Below, in pieces: positions 10,701 through 22,924 of a stretch of 40,412 nucleotides of DNA. The translations under genes were made by a program, and so were the position numbers. The stretch lies in assembly GCA_007026445.1 (NCBI GenBank), contig VDMD01000178.1, positions 1-40,412 on the forward strand, in the 5' to 3' direction. Each line of letters begins with the position of its first letter. Position 1 is the stretch's first letter. Under the pieces are notes generated by a model. The model was not told the DNA's origin and did not search any database. It saw only the letters and a list, made by a program, of their open reading frames with translations. This stretch comes from Schizophyllum amplum. Lineage: Eukaryota; Basidiomycota; Agaricomycetes; Agaricales; Schizophyllaceae.

Positions 10701-12255
10701 ATGATGGAAGACGAAGCCGACTGGTGCGCGTCCTGTGGACGCCAACTCGCCGCTAAACGCGTGACGGAGACGATCCGAGGTGAGTAACGCGTTGCTTGGC
10801 GCCGTTTGTGCCCGTTGTTGAATGTGTTGCGCCAGTCCCCGCCCCAAACCAACCCGCGCGCTCTGGCACTGTCCGCCAGAAGGGCCGCAAGCAGCAGTCC
10901 CAGCCCCAGCCCCAGCCCCAGACCATACTCAAGCAGCGCACGTTCTACGACAACACGCCGCTCCCCCTCTACTGCTCCGACCGATGCCAGCTCGCCGATC
11001 TCCAGAGCCCGTCGCGCTCCGGCGCGCTTCCCATTGGCCACAATCCCACCCGCCACCCGTGGGCGCTCGACGACGATGACGCGTCGCTCGTCCCGGACTG
11101 CGCTGTCGATGACCTCAGCAGCGTCGACTCGGCCTCCTCTTCCTCCACTTCGTCGACCGACGGCCCGGCCCCGGAGCTCGCGCTCCGTGACATGGACCCC
11201 TCGCTCGCGACCATCTTCAAGGGCTACGACTTTGGTGACATGCCCTTCCACCCTGCCACCGCCCCTCCCGCCGTGCGCCCGGCTTCCCGCGCGCCCCGCC
11301 GCAAACGCGACCTTGACGCCGAATACTGCAATGGCGTCATCATGTCTGGCAGGCGCCTCCAGGAGTGGGTCCACCCCGAGCAGCCCAAGCAGAGCCGGCC
11401 CGCGTACCCGCTCCCCTATCCTCCTGGCTACACGCCCCCCGCCTCCACCACCACCGCCTCCACCTCACTCAAAAACAAGGACGGCGTGATCCCCGGCTGG
11501 AACGACGGCACGAACGCGTGGGCGCGCGTCCATCTACAACCTCTCCTCCAGAAGCGATGTCGGCTCGCGTGACCTCAGCGACCACTACGCGTATGGCACC
11601 CAGGTGGCATCCACGCACCGCTCGACCACCGGCGTCGTCCCCACCCTCCAGCGCTCCCCGCCGCCCTCGCCCATCACCTCCACCTCGTCCGTCCCCTCGC
11701 TCCGTCGTCACTCCAGCCCGACGACCGTGCGCACGGACCCGGACGCCCTCCTTCTCTCCAAGTTCTCCGCGCCCTTCAGCAAGCGCACCGAGTCGAGGCA
11801 GAACCTCAACCTCAGCTCGTCCCTCAGCACCTCGCCCGACGCCTCGTCGTCCATGATGCCCGAGTACCGCGAAAAGCGGCTCGTGGCCAAGGGCGCGGAG
11901 AAGGCCCTCCTCGTCCCGAACGTGACGCTCAAGGTCCGGAGGACGTCCACGTCGCGCACGGGCAGCAGCCTCCCGAACACGCGCAGCCCGCTCTCGTTCA
12001 CGCCGCTCGCCACAAGCGACGAGGACGCGGAGACGGACGATGACGACGTGACCCTCACCGAGGACCGGCTCAGCGAGCTCAAGCTCACCGATAAGCCGAA
12101 GCGGCCCACGATCGAATGTGAGTTGTCTCGCATGCGTCCGTTTTGTGATAATGTGCTGACAACTTCTTCCAGCCCGACCGTGGTCGTACGACGGGTACAA
12201 GACGTACACCGCCATGCCGCTCAAGCGCGATGTCGGCAGCCTGTGGCGGTGGTGA
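10701..12255 (+). CDS. Ecl1-type zinc-binding life-span regulator, with apparent frameshift
   Basis: Exon 1 is 10701-10779 (ATGATGGAAGAC start), intron GTGAGT..CCAG to 10835, exon 2 10836-12117, intron 12118-12172, last exon 12173-12255 ending at TGA. The N-terminus has the Ecl1/2/3 signature: WCASC (C9, C12) and, after a Q/P-rich linker, LYCSDRCQLADL (C73, C77), a predicted Zn-binding site. The rest is Ser/Pro-rich and largely disordered, ending in a conserved-looking RPWSYDGYKTY tail. Ecl1 proteins of fission yeast extend chronological life span and act in stress or starvation responses; that role is transferred from the family. Odd point: the reading frame changes inside exon 2 at about 11518-11535. 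The 5' frame runs to a TGA at 11572, while the next frame continues from IYNLSSRSDVG to the end. An extra base, or a 34-bp GT..AG segment (11518-11551), would explain it. Confidence 0.82.
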
Positions 12256-15200
12256 TCGCCAGGCGAAGACGCCGCACCGTTTCCGGACTCTCTCATATGC
12301 ACCCGCATCCGACCTGACCCTCGCATCGAAACCCAAACCGCACGCCGTATCATTATTCTCTAGCACGGGACTTGGTATATCCACCGCATCATACCCGTCC
12401 TCGACACCGACATGGACACCCTCTCACATCGGCTGCACGCAGCACATGCATCCTCGTCACTTGCAACGCAATATTTATGTCTTCGCGCCGCCGCCGCCCG
12501 CGACATGTACCCTCGCACGCCTCTACCTTTTCCCAGCACCACCTACTCTACGCTGCCGCCTAACGCCTCTATCCACGCACGCCCATCATCTACCTCTATC
12601 CATGTCTTCTGGGTCCCGCCGCGCCGCGAACGCATAACGGGTCGACAACACATCGGGCGCCTCGCCCACACGCCGGCAGCGCCCCCGCGCGTTGTCGCCC
12701 AACACACGAGCTATGTTTATTCCTACTTCCTTATCCGTCGGTGTCGCTTTCGTTCATTGTTACTCGTGTACTATATCCACGCACTTTTCTATGGGTTTGC
12801 CTGTGGCCCGCATTGTTTTCGATTCTCTTCCCTCTACCTACCTGTCACCGATTCTCCTCCTGCCTACCTGTCTCCTCCGGCCTACCTGCCTCCTACTCGT
12901 CTATCTCATCGACAAGCCTCTCCACCACGTACTGTACCAGCGCTAATCTTCCGGGTTCGAGCGCGCGGGACCTTTGTACTATGTTTTGTTCTCACTACTA
13001 CTATGGGGGCGTGCGCTGCCTACGGGGGCGCCTGCCTATATACTGGGGCGTCTACTGTGCGCTGCCCATATGGGGCGCCTACCGCGCTACCTAACGGGGC
13101 GCCTACCGCGCTGCCTACTGTTACCTATACGGGGTGCGCCACAGTACTGTGCACCCCTCACTTTTCTCTTTCTTGACGTGCGAGCGGGTCGTATGCGTAG
13201 GGTACGGGACCGTGATGATTGGATGAATGAATGAAAGAATATGATCAAATGGAATTTCTCCTGGAGTGATTTTGAGCGTTGGGGTGATGAAAGGACAAGC
13301 TTTGGGCCTGAATGACTTCGAAGAAACAATTCTTTAGTGACTTCGCTCACTGACTTGTTGATAGCGAACGAATCCTTCCACAATGAGACTGCTTCATCGA
13401 GTGACATTGTGCAAGTCTGTGGTGAATTCGAAGTATCTTCATTATCTCAGCCAGCGACCTGCCCCTTCTTGTGGCGCGGGTGCACTGGGAACATTACCTG
13501 GGCCCTTCATATCTCTATCATCGTCCTTATTGTCTGTCGTCCATGTTCGGGACTTGCTACAGGGCGCGTTTGATCATAACTACGAGAACAAGGGTGATAC
13601 GGGCACGGGAAGGATGATACCGTACACGAGCACGGAGAGGTTGCTACTGACACGAAAGGGGACAAGGAACTTGAAAGGAGACGCTATTGACATAGGGGAA
13701 GTCGGAGCCTAGCATGATGCAACTGGCGGCAGAGACCCTTGTTCGTATCCCTGAATACTTACTCTGGTGGGTCCCTGAGAGCCCGAAACGAACACGACAA
13801 CCAGGCCCTTGTCTACCGTCAACAAGGGGCTGCCAGGGCATGCATCTCACTCGAACAAGACGTTGATACCTGCAAGAACACCGTCAAGACTGGCCGAAGG
13901 CCGGGCACGACGAGAATGGGCGCGTTTACGACCCAGGCATGGCGGGTGACCTGGACGTGAACATATTTGGCAAATTGAGGGCGAGCCTGCAAAGATCATG
14001 AAGGACGGAACGTGCAAGATGAAGAACGTGCCATGGCGGATCCTATAACGTGAACACACCCTGCTGGGCGCCATGCCATACAAGTTGGACTCATGCCTGG
14101 ACGAATATGGCAGTATGTACGCGCTGCGTAAATGTACGCCGCCCCGAGATTTCTCCCCCGACTGAACGAGGCGATCAAAGTCAATGCGAAGGTTTCCGTA
14201 AGTCAACGAGAATGCCTCGCGAGTCAATGGGAGGCTTACATGAGGGGGTGATAAGATCACAGGGCAGCGCGTACCATGCATGCCGCGCCGCAGGCGACGG
14301 CTGCCCGCGACGCTCACGACTAACGAGCAAGGGCAGGGGGTTTCCGCGCGCGCAAACGCTAAGCAGCCGGTAAGCAGCTGATGACCGCGGCTTTGCCTCG
14401 CGATGGGATCAAGGCAGGAAGATTACAGCGGCGAGTGAGCGTGTGGCGGGCGATTACATGTAATGAGCGTCGCGAGGAAAGCCGTTGGAGGTAATAGACA
14501 TCCATCGATCGAAAGGTACGCGCGGGCGAGCGCTGGGCGGAGGGTGCGGCACGGAATTGGGACGGAATATGGCGTTGGGTGGGGGCGCGTCAATGTCGTC
14601 CCGGGCTGCCGAGGGGCGGCAGCGCGCGTCGTGCGGGCGCTCGAGGCGACCCGGTTGAGCTGGCCCGGGATGGAAGTTTGGGCGATCGTGCCATGGGGGC
14701 GGGGTGGCAGGTCTCGTGACTGGCAGACGCGACGCGACGCGACCAGCTGATTGTGCATGTTGAGGCGCGACCAACTGCGTCATGGCTGACGCGACGCGTC
14801 GTCGAACGGCCGCCGTCAGCGCGTCGCGGGGAGGACACGCCACCAACCTTGGCGCCGAGATAGAGTAGCGTCCGCCTGAGTGAGGTGGCGGACAGCAAGT
14901 CGCGGAGGAGCACCAAAAATGAATGGACCGTGCATGTTCAGTCCCTGTCGTCTTCTTCGCACGGTTGCGCATTAGGGCAGGGGGTAGCGTAGTACTACGC
15001 TGAATAACAAATTAGTGTACGATTGGCGACGCGCACGATTAGCGGTAACAGACGGTAGCTTTGCTTTCGCAGGATAGAGGCCGATGAATGGCAGCGCTCT
15101 TGCCACGAATCCCCCGAGCCGGTTCATGCGAGATAGACCTTGCCACAGCGCGCGGCGCTTCGTACAGGAAGCCTTCTGTGGGCTGGGAAGTAGGCGGCCT

Positions 15201-16199
15201 ATGAAAAGTCAGTTAGCGAAGCATTATTTGACGGGATAAACAGAAAAACTTACTCAATTCCCTATCGCAACGCACAACCCCCTCCCTATCCAATCGCGGT
15301 GCCGACACCTAATTGAACGCCGTATTGAAGCGTAAAGCCGAAGGAACCTCGGTCCAAAAGCGAAGACGTTGTCCCCACGTTCGACGGTCCCGACGTAAAG
15401 ATTAGATGCCCGCTAGTCAACAAAGTTATCCGCTATAAGAATTGAGCTCGCAACAGAACGATAGACAGGACTGACACGTACCGCCGCGTTCTCCGACTCT
15501 ACTGCCAGATTGCGGGCTCAATCGCGAACCTACCAGTAGACGTTCGTCTCGCTGAACGTCCTTCTCGCAGTACAGCCTTCCCGACAGTCCCCCTGGCAAA
15601 ACAGGACGAAGTCCTTCGGCGTTCTCGATAATTATGGCCGTGTTGATAAGATAGAGCTCACAGTGATAGGATAGAGCTCGGGACAGGATAGACTTCTTCT
15701 TTTGGTCGAAATAGACAAGGTTTGTGATACCGGTAGGTTCCCGACTCCAGCCGTAAAGGGCGCCATGAGCCACCGCTAAAGACGTGTAATCGTGGCGCGG
15801 GCCCGTAGACGGCGGTAACAAGCCACACATGTCGACGTTGCCGAGCCGTAGAGGTGGTCAGGTGCCACAGATGGTCGGAAGTCACAGGCGCAGACAGGCG
15901 GGCGGATGAGGGTCGGTGCGGAGGAACACGGTATGCATAGGGTTCGCATCTCTGTCGCCCCCAGATACGAGGACTCTTCGCGGAAAGCACCCGGGACATT
16001 TTGATCGTTCTGGGCATAGCGCGCAGTGGATGTCCGGATGGTTCAACATGTGCTGGCCGTGTCGAGTGCAAATCGCGCCGCGTGCTGAGTGCACCGCGAG
16101 CTGGCTATACACGCGACCTCGACGCTATACGTATGCGCGCAAAAAGAGGCGCAGCTGCGAACATAAAGGCGTAACTTGCCACAGTTGCCAGACGCTGCC
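12256..16199. other. Gene-poor region, 3' of the Ecl1-type gene
   Basis: The first few hundred bases are presumably the 3' UTR and terminator of the Ecl1-type gene, pyrimidine-rich on the plus strand. I find no frame with a recognisable domain in the rest. A GGGGCGCCTACC-type repeat at 13024-13119 is listed separately. The 14.4-15.0 kb part has long open frames on both strands of the kind GC-rich DNA gives by chance. Confidence 0.6.
13024..13119. repeat. 24-27-bp GC-rich tandem repeat
   Basis: Two nearly identical 24-base units beginning GGGGCGCCTACCGCGCT start at 13072 and 13096. Diverged copies lie upstream at about 13024 and 13045, and a fading one downstream. Confidence 0.7.
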
Positions 16200-19100
16200 C
16201 GATGAGGAAGGTGACTATACCATTTTTGCTAGCGTCCTCGTGAACAAGGAAAGGCGCTCTCGCTCGTTTTGCGGAAGGTCCCTCGTCCGTTTGTGAAAGG
16301 CGACCCTCCGTTGATTGTAGGTGTTCGTTCTTCGAAGATGTCCGCTCCTCCATTCTGAAAGGCGCCCGTTTGTCGTTGGAAGGCTCTCCAAGGAGTTCGT
16401 TCGAAGCCACTCGAAAGGAACAAGCACCGAGGTGTCAATAGGCCGAGAAGACTTGACTCAACAGTGAGCGAGAGGGTGTCTTCCCTTGAAATGGAGGACC
16501 AGACGCATGATTGCCTCCGAGCGCGGACTCAGTAGCGCAATAGCAGTTCAATAGTCGACGAGTCGTCCCGGAAGTTCCTCGGCGACAGCAGGTCCCAGAA
16601 GATCCAAGTGACCGAGGAGCCTCGGATGACCAGTCACCAGAACGAGAACACGATGGTGAGTCACAAAGGGTGATAATGCAAGACATGAGTGCGCCTCACG
16701 TGAAACACCACGTGCCAATTGTTGAAGTTGCGGGACGACGCGCTCGGCGCCTATCTGATCTCGGGGTTCTACACGTCAAAGTGTCGAGCGCCTACCTCGG
16801 AGGGCCAAGCGTGGGCTAGCTGATGCTGCGAGCGCTATGCTATGGTCCGAGCTTGTCGAATCGGATAGGATTGTGGTAATTCCGACGAGCGAGGCTTCAT
16901 GGCTGTGCTTTGCGAAGCCCTCCATTCGCGCCATCTCATTGAACGCACCATCCAGTCCGGTTAGACACCATACGCCCCTCAGCTCGGAGCGGCCCCTCCA
17001 ATGCGACGCATCGTCCGCTCCGCTGAGCTCTCGAACCCGCCGGATCCTTTCAATCCAGCCAATCATTCAATTCGGCGCGTCCTTCAATCCGATTGGACCT
17101 TGCCTCGAGAATCGATCCCTTTGTCCCTCGATGAATCGGATGAGCTCAATTGTAGCGCGAGTCTGGCAGGCATCCGGGTGGTTCGATTGCGAGGCTCGCC
17201 TTCGAAGTTCGCAGGCTAATCGGGAGGCTCGCCTTCGCCTGATCCTTGGCCTGATTGCGAGACCCGCCTTCGGGACCTACCTTCAATTGATTGTGGAGAG
17301 GTCTGATGGCGGGATCCCGCCGGATGAGCGCGCGATAAGTCCGAATGAGATGAAAGGTACACGGGAGGAGAACATGAGAGGGAAGTAGATATATGGCATG
17401 TAGGATGCGGGAGTGAAGCGCTCGACATGAGAGGCTCGACGAGCCATGAGGGGCGCTCGGATGGACCGTGAAGCGTGAACTCGAAGGTCTGAAGAGGCGC
17501 TGTGAGTCATGACAGGCGCGGCGCAATAAGTCGCGGAGGTCCGCGGGACGCGCAATGAACCATGAGAGGCGTGTGGGGAAACAAACGATACACGCGTGGC
17601 AGTCCGCGGGGAGCGGGGGTCTGCTCGCAAGGCGATTTGAAGATCCGTCGAGAGGCGCGTGGGGAGTTCGTAGAGTTCGGAAGATGCCAGAGGGACGACG
17701 AGGCGCAGGCCGTGTACGGCGATGCGGACGGGGTGCGGCAATGCAGACGAGTTGCGGCGATGCAGACGAGTTGCGGCGATGCAGACGAGTTGCGGCGATG
17801 GAAGCGGGACGCGGCGACGCAGGTGGGATACGCAGACCGGACAGCCGACGGGTGGCATATGATTTCAGGACAGTGACCGCCAGCAGATATGATTGTCGTG
17901 AGCGTGGGACGTGATTGTCAAGGACGGTAGACTCTACGTCAGGCGTGAATGCCGAGGACGCTAGCCATGGTTGACGAAGACGTCAGAGGTGAGTATGTCG
18001 AGCGTAAATATCAACAACGGGCGCGCTTGACGAGGACGTCAGACATGAAGTCGAGGATGTTGAACTTGATAATCGAAGGCGCTAAACATGAGAAGAAAAC
18101 CAGATATGAAAGGACACGAAGTCTGAAGAAGAGGGTTTGAGCCAGTCCATCGAGGTCGAGCGAGGGTATCGGGGGCGAGCCAGCGGGTTCGAGCAGTTCA
18201 TCTTGGGCCAGCGGGTCATGCTCAGATGAACAGATCCTTCATCGGCCCGATGAACAGGCCTGTGATTGACGTCCTAAGAAGTGGAAGGTGTCGATGAGTC
18301 ATGACGACTCCCGCGATGCCTTTCTTGAGCGTCTCGTTCCTTTTGCAAAGCTGCGATGAGGGCGCGGTAAGATGGCCAAGCTGCACGGGATGGCCAAGGC
18401 CGCGGCGACAGATATGACCAGGCTGCGAAACCGAATACACACGAACGTACGTGACGATGACCATCGCTACAAATGAGAACACGGTGGGCGTGTAGCTGAG
18501 AATATGGCGTGTATTAGAGAGTACGCTGTCCCTACGGATCGATCACGAGACATCTGCAGATGAACGCGTTAGCGGTTTGTATACAGCCTAGATGACGAAC
18601 GAGAACGCACAGAAAACAGCAGACGCGCAGATATTACAGCGGCGCCCGGATTACCGCACCGAGCAGGCGTGCATAATACAGCAGATGCGCATAATACAGC
18701 AGAAGGCGTACGCCTTGACAGGTCTGCAGACACAAAATTGCACTGCTTGGACCGCGAGGCGCTCGTAGAACAAACACGCGCCTCGCCACAAAGCCTGAGG
18801 GACTGGGCAGAGGGCAGTGCGATGCAGGGAGGCGGATGTCCTACAGCTCGGAAGGGCATCTGCCGAAGAGCGGGTCAAGACAAAGCCTGCCGATGTTTCG
18901 AACATGAGTACCGACGCGTCGCAGAGAGAGCAGGGCGCGCACCTCACTGCAAGAACAGCGCGTACCCGACTGTGAAGAAGGGCGACCTGCCAGTGGCAGC
19001 TCATCGCATGACCCAGGACAGGCCCAGACTGACCGATGAGAGGCTCAGGGTGCGTGTACGCTGCCCAGTCAACGCACCATTGGCTTGCGGCAGAATACGC

Positions 19101-19600
19101 GTGACCCTGGGAACGCGAGGCGGGCGTGCGTCTGAGCTGTCCGGCCAGCCGCCTCCCGACTTCCAATAGTCATGTCGCGTCTTGCACATCCGATGTCAAG
19201 GGATCTCCGAGATATGAAGTCCATGCGGCGTACAGGTAACAAAGGGACGGGTGGGATCCGAAGCTGCGTGCGACGCGCGTCGAGAGGCAACAGACGCGAG
19301 GCGAGAGTCAACGGACGCGTTGATGAGATGGCGGCAGAGATAATCTCGGGCATCGCCAGATAACCGCGCGGCGCGGTGCCTTTGGCTCCCATGGTGAGGG
19401 AGGCCTGAGGGAGGCGTCGCATGGGGGACGATGAGGCATCCGCGTTGCAGGAGGCGTTGATTGCCGGACAGAAAGGCGACGACGGTTCGAACTGTGCAAG
19501 CTGATTCCGTGCGGTTCGCGTTCGATTCAAGAAAGACAGACGCGGTCCAGCTCGCCTGTTCTGGATGTTCTTCATGGTCGCCCGCCTAGGTCTACGTCAT
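16200..19600. other. Satellite-like gene-poor tract
   Basis: This stretch is built from short degenerate tandem motifs and has no recognisable gene. Examples: GAAAGGCGC-type units at 16240-16400, CGAGGCTCGCCTTCG-type units at 17185-17280, the 19-bp array at 17724-17818, GACGAGGACGTCAGACATGA-like units at 17900-18060, GATGGCCAAGCTGC-like units at 18370-18425, and GCATAATACAGCAGA twice near 18670-18705. The 183-residue plus-strand frame at 16837-17388 reads through such repeats and has no family resemblance. Confidence 0.6.
17724..17818. repeat. 19-bp tandem repeat, five copies
   Basis: GCAGACGAGTTGCGGCGAT occurs three times without change at 17743, 17762 and 17781, flanked by diverged copies at 17724 and 17800. 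The unit is not a multiple of three, so the same peptide recurs in different frames; this argues against coding. Confidence 0.9.
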
Positions 19601-20160
19601 AGGCGAATGCAAGCAGAATGTAAGTAGGTCGAAGGGGAATTCAACGTACAAATCGCGAACGGGGGACCGATGAAGAGCACTTGAAGAGCATCCGACTGGG
19701 GCATCCGTGTCCTTTGCAGGTTCCACAGGTATGATAAGTTCTGGCAAGGACAAACATGTTCTCTGGCCCAAAAGGTGGCCACATATCCAGAGCGCTCCAG
19801 TCAGAGTCACTGTCAGCAGTAGCCGGAGGTGGCCGGACGTCGAGGAACGCGTCAACGCACAGATCATGCACGTGACCGTTGTTGGTCCATGTTCACAAAC
19901 GCTTGTTTTGGTAAGAGCCTGAGCATGAGCCGTGTTTTCAGTGCACGACCAGAAATATTGGCCCTGCTTTACCTGAGGACATCCTAAGGTATATACAATA
20001 GAGGAGAAGTTCCTAAAAATGTCCCAGATGGCGCCGACGCGCCACATATGCCTACGTAGACCCATGACATCATGCCTCCGCGTCGGTCATCCCCCGCGCT
20101 ACGTCCGCGGTCAGAAGGCGCGACTTCATCTTGCTCTTGACCTCGACCACAAGCACCACA
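19601..20160. other. Upstream region of the small mitochondrial-type gene
   Basis: No gene that I can support. A 157-codon minus-strand frame (20065-19592) has cysteines but no family match I recognise. A TATATAC at 19990-19996 could be the core promoter of the gene at 20161, with a long leader. Two ATGs between it and 20161 (near 20019 and 20064) would be upstream starts if that is so. Confidence 0.45.
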
Positions 20161-20571
20161 ATGTTCACCACCATCCTCAATGCCGCGCGCCGCGCGCCCC
20201 TGCAGCCCTCAGCGCGTGCGCTTACCACGTCCGCCGCGCGCGCCGCCCCGCACAACGCAGACAGCTACGCCAAGGACGTCGACCACAACAAACCAGAGGA
20301 CACCACTACCCACCGCGTCGACGCGTCCGGCGACAATGTGCAGCGCCCCCACGAGCCGCCCCAGAACAAGTACTCGGAGACAGGCGTCGATGCAGGTGTG
20401 GACGCGTACAAGACCGTCGACGAGGAAGCCCCGTATGACGCGCAGGGCAAGTCGTCGCGCTACGGCGCACGGCCAGAGTTCGGAGAGGACAAGAAGGGGG
20501 AAATTGACGAGTACTCGAAGGGAGGGCCGGATAGCAAGGATGCGGGCGGCAGGAAGCCGGAGGGGCGATAG
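20161..20571 (+). CDS. Small predicted mitochondrial protein of unknown function
   Basis: Single-exon frame of 136 residues, ATG at 20161, TAG stop ending at 20571. The first ~35 residues are rich in Arg, Ala, Ser and Thr with no acidic residue (MFTTILNAARRAP, then ALTTSAARAAP), which is typical of a mitochondrial targeting peptide. The rest is charged, proline- and glycine-rich and probably disordered, with a THRVDASGDNVQRPHEPP block and a GGRKPEGR C-terminus. From memory, proteins of this shape are common and uncharacterised in Agaricomycetes; I know no assigned function. Codon use is GC-rich and coding-like. Longer readings upstream in this frame start only at non-ATG codons, so 20161 is the preferred start. 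Confidence 0.75.
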   Translation: MFTTILNAARRAPLQPSARALTTSAARAAPHNADSYAKDVDHNKPEDTTTHRVDASGDNVQRPHEPPQNKYSETGVDAGVDAYKTVDEEAPYDAQGKSSRYGARPEFGEDKKGEIDEYSKGGPDSKDAGGRKPEGR

Positions 20572-21024
20572 GCCAATGAGTGCATGTGAATCACTGGTGT
20601 GTTCCTACTTTCCATACTGTGCACTCCCCGGTCTTGACTGACATCCTTCGCTTTCAGCAAACACAAACACGCGAATGCAAACCGTCGCCTGCTGTATATT
20701 AGAAAGCACTGTCATCTTGCAATGAACCAACATCGGGGGATGTACATACGCGAACATCGCCCCGTCACAATTCTGCTTTCTACTCCCTTGAATCCTTTCC
20801 TCCGAAGGCCAAATCAATTCGATACAAAGGTCCTAAATTATCCTTCACTGCTTACAAGAAAGGAAATGTTCACCGGGCAAACCAAGTTAGGTTGTCTAAA
20901 AGAGAGCGAGTTTTGTTACATGCGACGAGCAAGGGGACGTCGTGTATACATGTCAGTTGATGTACGGCGAAATTAGGTTTCCGGGGAGGGTGGGGTGTCC
21001 TTGAGTGGGAATGGGAGACGCCGC
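20572..21024. other. Convergent intergenic region
   Basis: It holds the 3' flank of the gene at 20161 and the 3' flank of the minus-strand DUF6534 gene ending at 21025. It is more AT-rich than the flanking exons, and no gene is visible. Confidence 0.6.
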
Positions 21025-22924
21025 CTACACGTTCACACTCCGCTTGGCCTTGTCCGTCTCCCACCCGCTCCGCATCTCGTCGCCGAAACGGCCGTCTGTG
21101 AGGCTGCCCTTCGTCTCGTCGCCCATGTCGACCATAGCGTGCGACTCGACCTGGACGAAGACCTAAAGAAGGCGTCAGCGCTTGAGTCGTACGTGCTCGC
21201 AAGCCCACATATACTCACCTCGGGTCGCGTCGAGCTGAGGTTCACAACGTCCTAAACCATCGTTAGCCATGACACAACGACGCCGGAGGCAGCCAGCTCA
21301 CCCTCCGCACACCACGATCCGTCGACGGGGTTATGTGCGACGTGTCCTGCTTGCTGTCGCTGTACTGCCAGCCCTTCCGGCTGTTCAGACTTGACATGAG
21401 CGAGTTGGTATACAGCTTTGACAGTGCGAAGTTGAACATGAGATGCCTAAGAACGGCGATGAGCAAAGTCGACCGCAAGTAAACGACTGGTGGCTGACCA
21501 TGCGGTGGGCTCGAGCAGGTAAAGGATCATATCGGCGAAGGCCCAGATCGCCGTGAGCAGACCCGTTTGCACGGTCACTGAATAGGGTACGATCAGCCTG
21601 ACTATAGCAATATAGGATGGAAGAGACGAGACGTACGTCGGATGATGCGGTCCACCTGAGAATCGGTCGACGTGAACCCTGACCGGTGCTTACGCTGAAG
21701 CACTGCGCGTCAGCCACATCTTGATAATGCCCCAGACAAGATCCAAAATGCACCAGATGGAACACAAGGGTACAAGTGATCAGAATGTCAGATACGGACG
21801 ACGCCGCGAGCCCTGGTAAGATGAAGGGTGGTAGAGAGAAGGGCGCGGGGAATAAGCATCTAGGTTGTGATGATATTTTGCGTCACTCACAGATCGTCAC
21901 CACGGACTTGAACTTGAGGAAATCCACGAAAGCGGGGACGATGCCACATGCGATGGCCGTTGCGATGCCGCACACTGGAAACGCGGGCACATGTCAGTGG
22001 CGGAAGCAAATGAGGTTGCAAAAAGCAAATGGGGTCGCGGAAGCAAAAGGAGGACGCCCGCGACACAGAGCGACACTCACGCAGCGAAGCGAAAGAGCAT
22101 GCAACTATAGTGAGCGCGAGGTAGATATTCCCGGTGAGCTGGGGGTGTGGTTAGAGGGCGTGGGCGTGGATTGCCAGGACGGGTGACGCACGATCTTCAC
22201 TCTCCATCTGTAAGGGAGATATTAGAGAGGAAGCGGGGCGGTCAAGCGAGTTTACGCACGCAAAGAATATTTGCACGGTGCCGCCGATGATACCCGTCAG
22301 TGCGGGGTCTGCGGGTGCGTTTAGATGGGACACATTGAGCGTGGTGGGGTATATGCGCACCCGTTGCGAAGAGCCAGTCCGCCCTTGACAAGAAATCCCC
22401 ATCGCCTATGTAAGCGCTTATCAGCAATGCTACAGATAGTAAAGAGGTGACTGACCGAAGTGGTTGATGAGACAATTATAGATGTACGCGAGGGTAAAGC
22501 CCGTGTGTACAGTGTCTGCAACGAACAGAAACGCGACCTGAGCAGTGCTTCTTCAGAACACAAATTGACTACGAGGTGTGGGGAAGGACGTACGAAGGAA
22601 CTGATGTACCATGCGTCTCTTGCGATAGGCGTGTCAGCAGGCGATGGGGAGCGTGTTACTGCCAACGCACTTGCGGGAGAAGTTATTCCAGTACAAATAT
22701 CTGCAGTCCGCGGTCAGCGATGTGAGGGAGCATGAGGGGGTGGGGGACGGACGTCTGAGTGACGGAGATCCCGTAAAGGATGACGTTGAAGAAGGTACCA
22801 AGCAGCATTGGCCCGTGTCTGCAGAGATCGGCGGAATGAGCAAAGGCGGGTCGACGCGGAGGGCGGGGAGCACATACGCGGCGAACGCTGGGTTAGGGGC
22901 GACTACACTACTGGGATCGGCCAT
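21025..22924 (-). CDS. DUF6534-type multipass membrane protein, copy 1
   Basis: I could chain 16 exons, all with GT..AG junctions and matching phase: 22924-22878, 22818-22753, 22700-22671, 22618-22594, 22537-22456, 22405-22361, 22308-22260, 22207-22192, 22138-22081, 21974-21891, 21812-21754, 21694-21637, 21577-21499, 21446-21302, 21251-21219, 21162-21025. The product is 337 residues. About seven hydrophobic segments are visible: HGPMLLGTFFNVILYGIS, VAFLFVADTVHTGFTLAYIY, DPALTGIIGGTVQIFFAWRV, LTGNIYLALTIVACSFASL, CGIATAIACGIVP, the SDILITCTLVFHL exon, and TVQTGLLTAIWAFADMILYL. These are followed by the NSLMSSLNSRKGW motif and a soluble tail. This is the arrangement of DUF6534 proteins, a large Agaricomycete family of unknown function. 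It is paralogous to the gene at 25.0-27.4 kb. Exons of 16 and 25 nt are unusual but present in both copies. Confidence 0.85.

Noticed and set aside
14423..14972. 172-codon minus-strand frame, Pro/Arg-rich
   Set aside because: Composition is that of GC-rich non-coding DNA; open frames overlap on both strands and no motif is present.
16837..17388. 183-codon plus-strand frame starting with ATG
   Set aside because: It runs through degenerate tandem repeats and shows no domain or exon partners.
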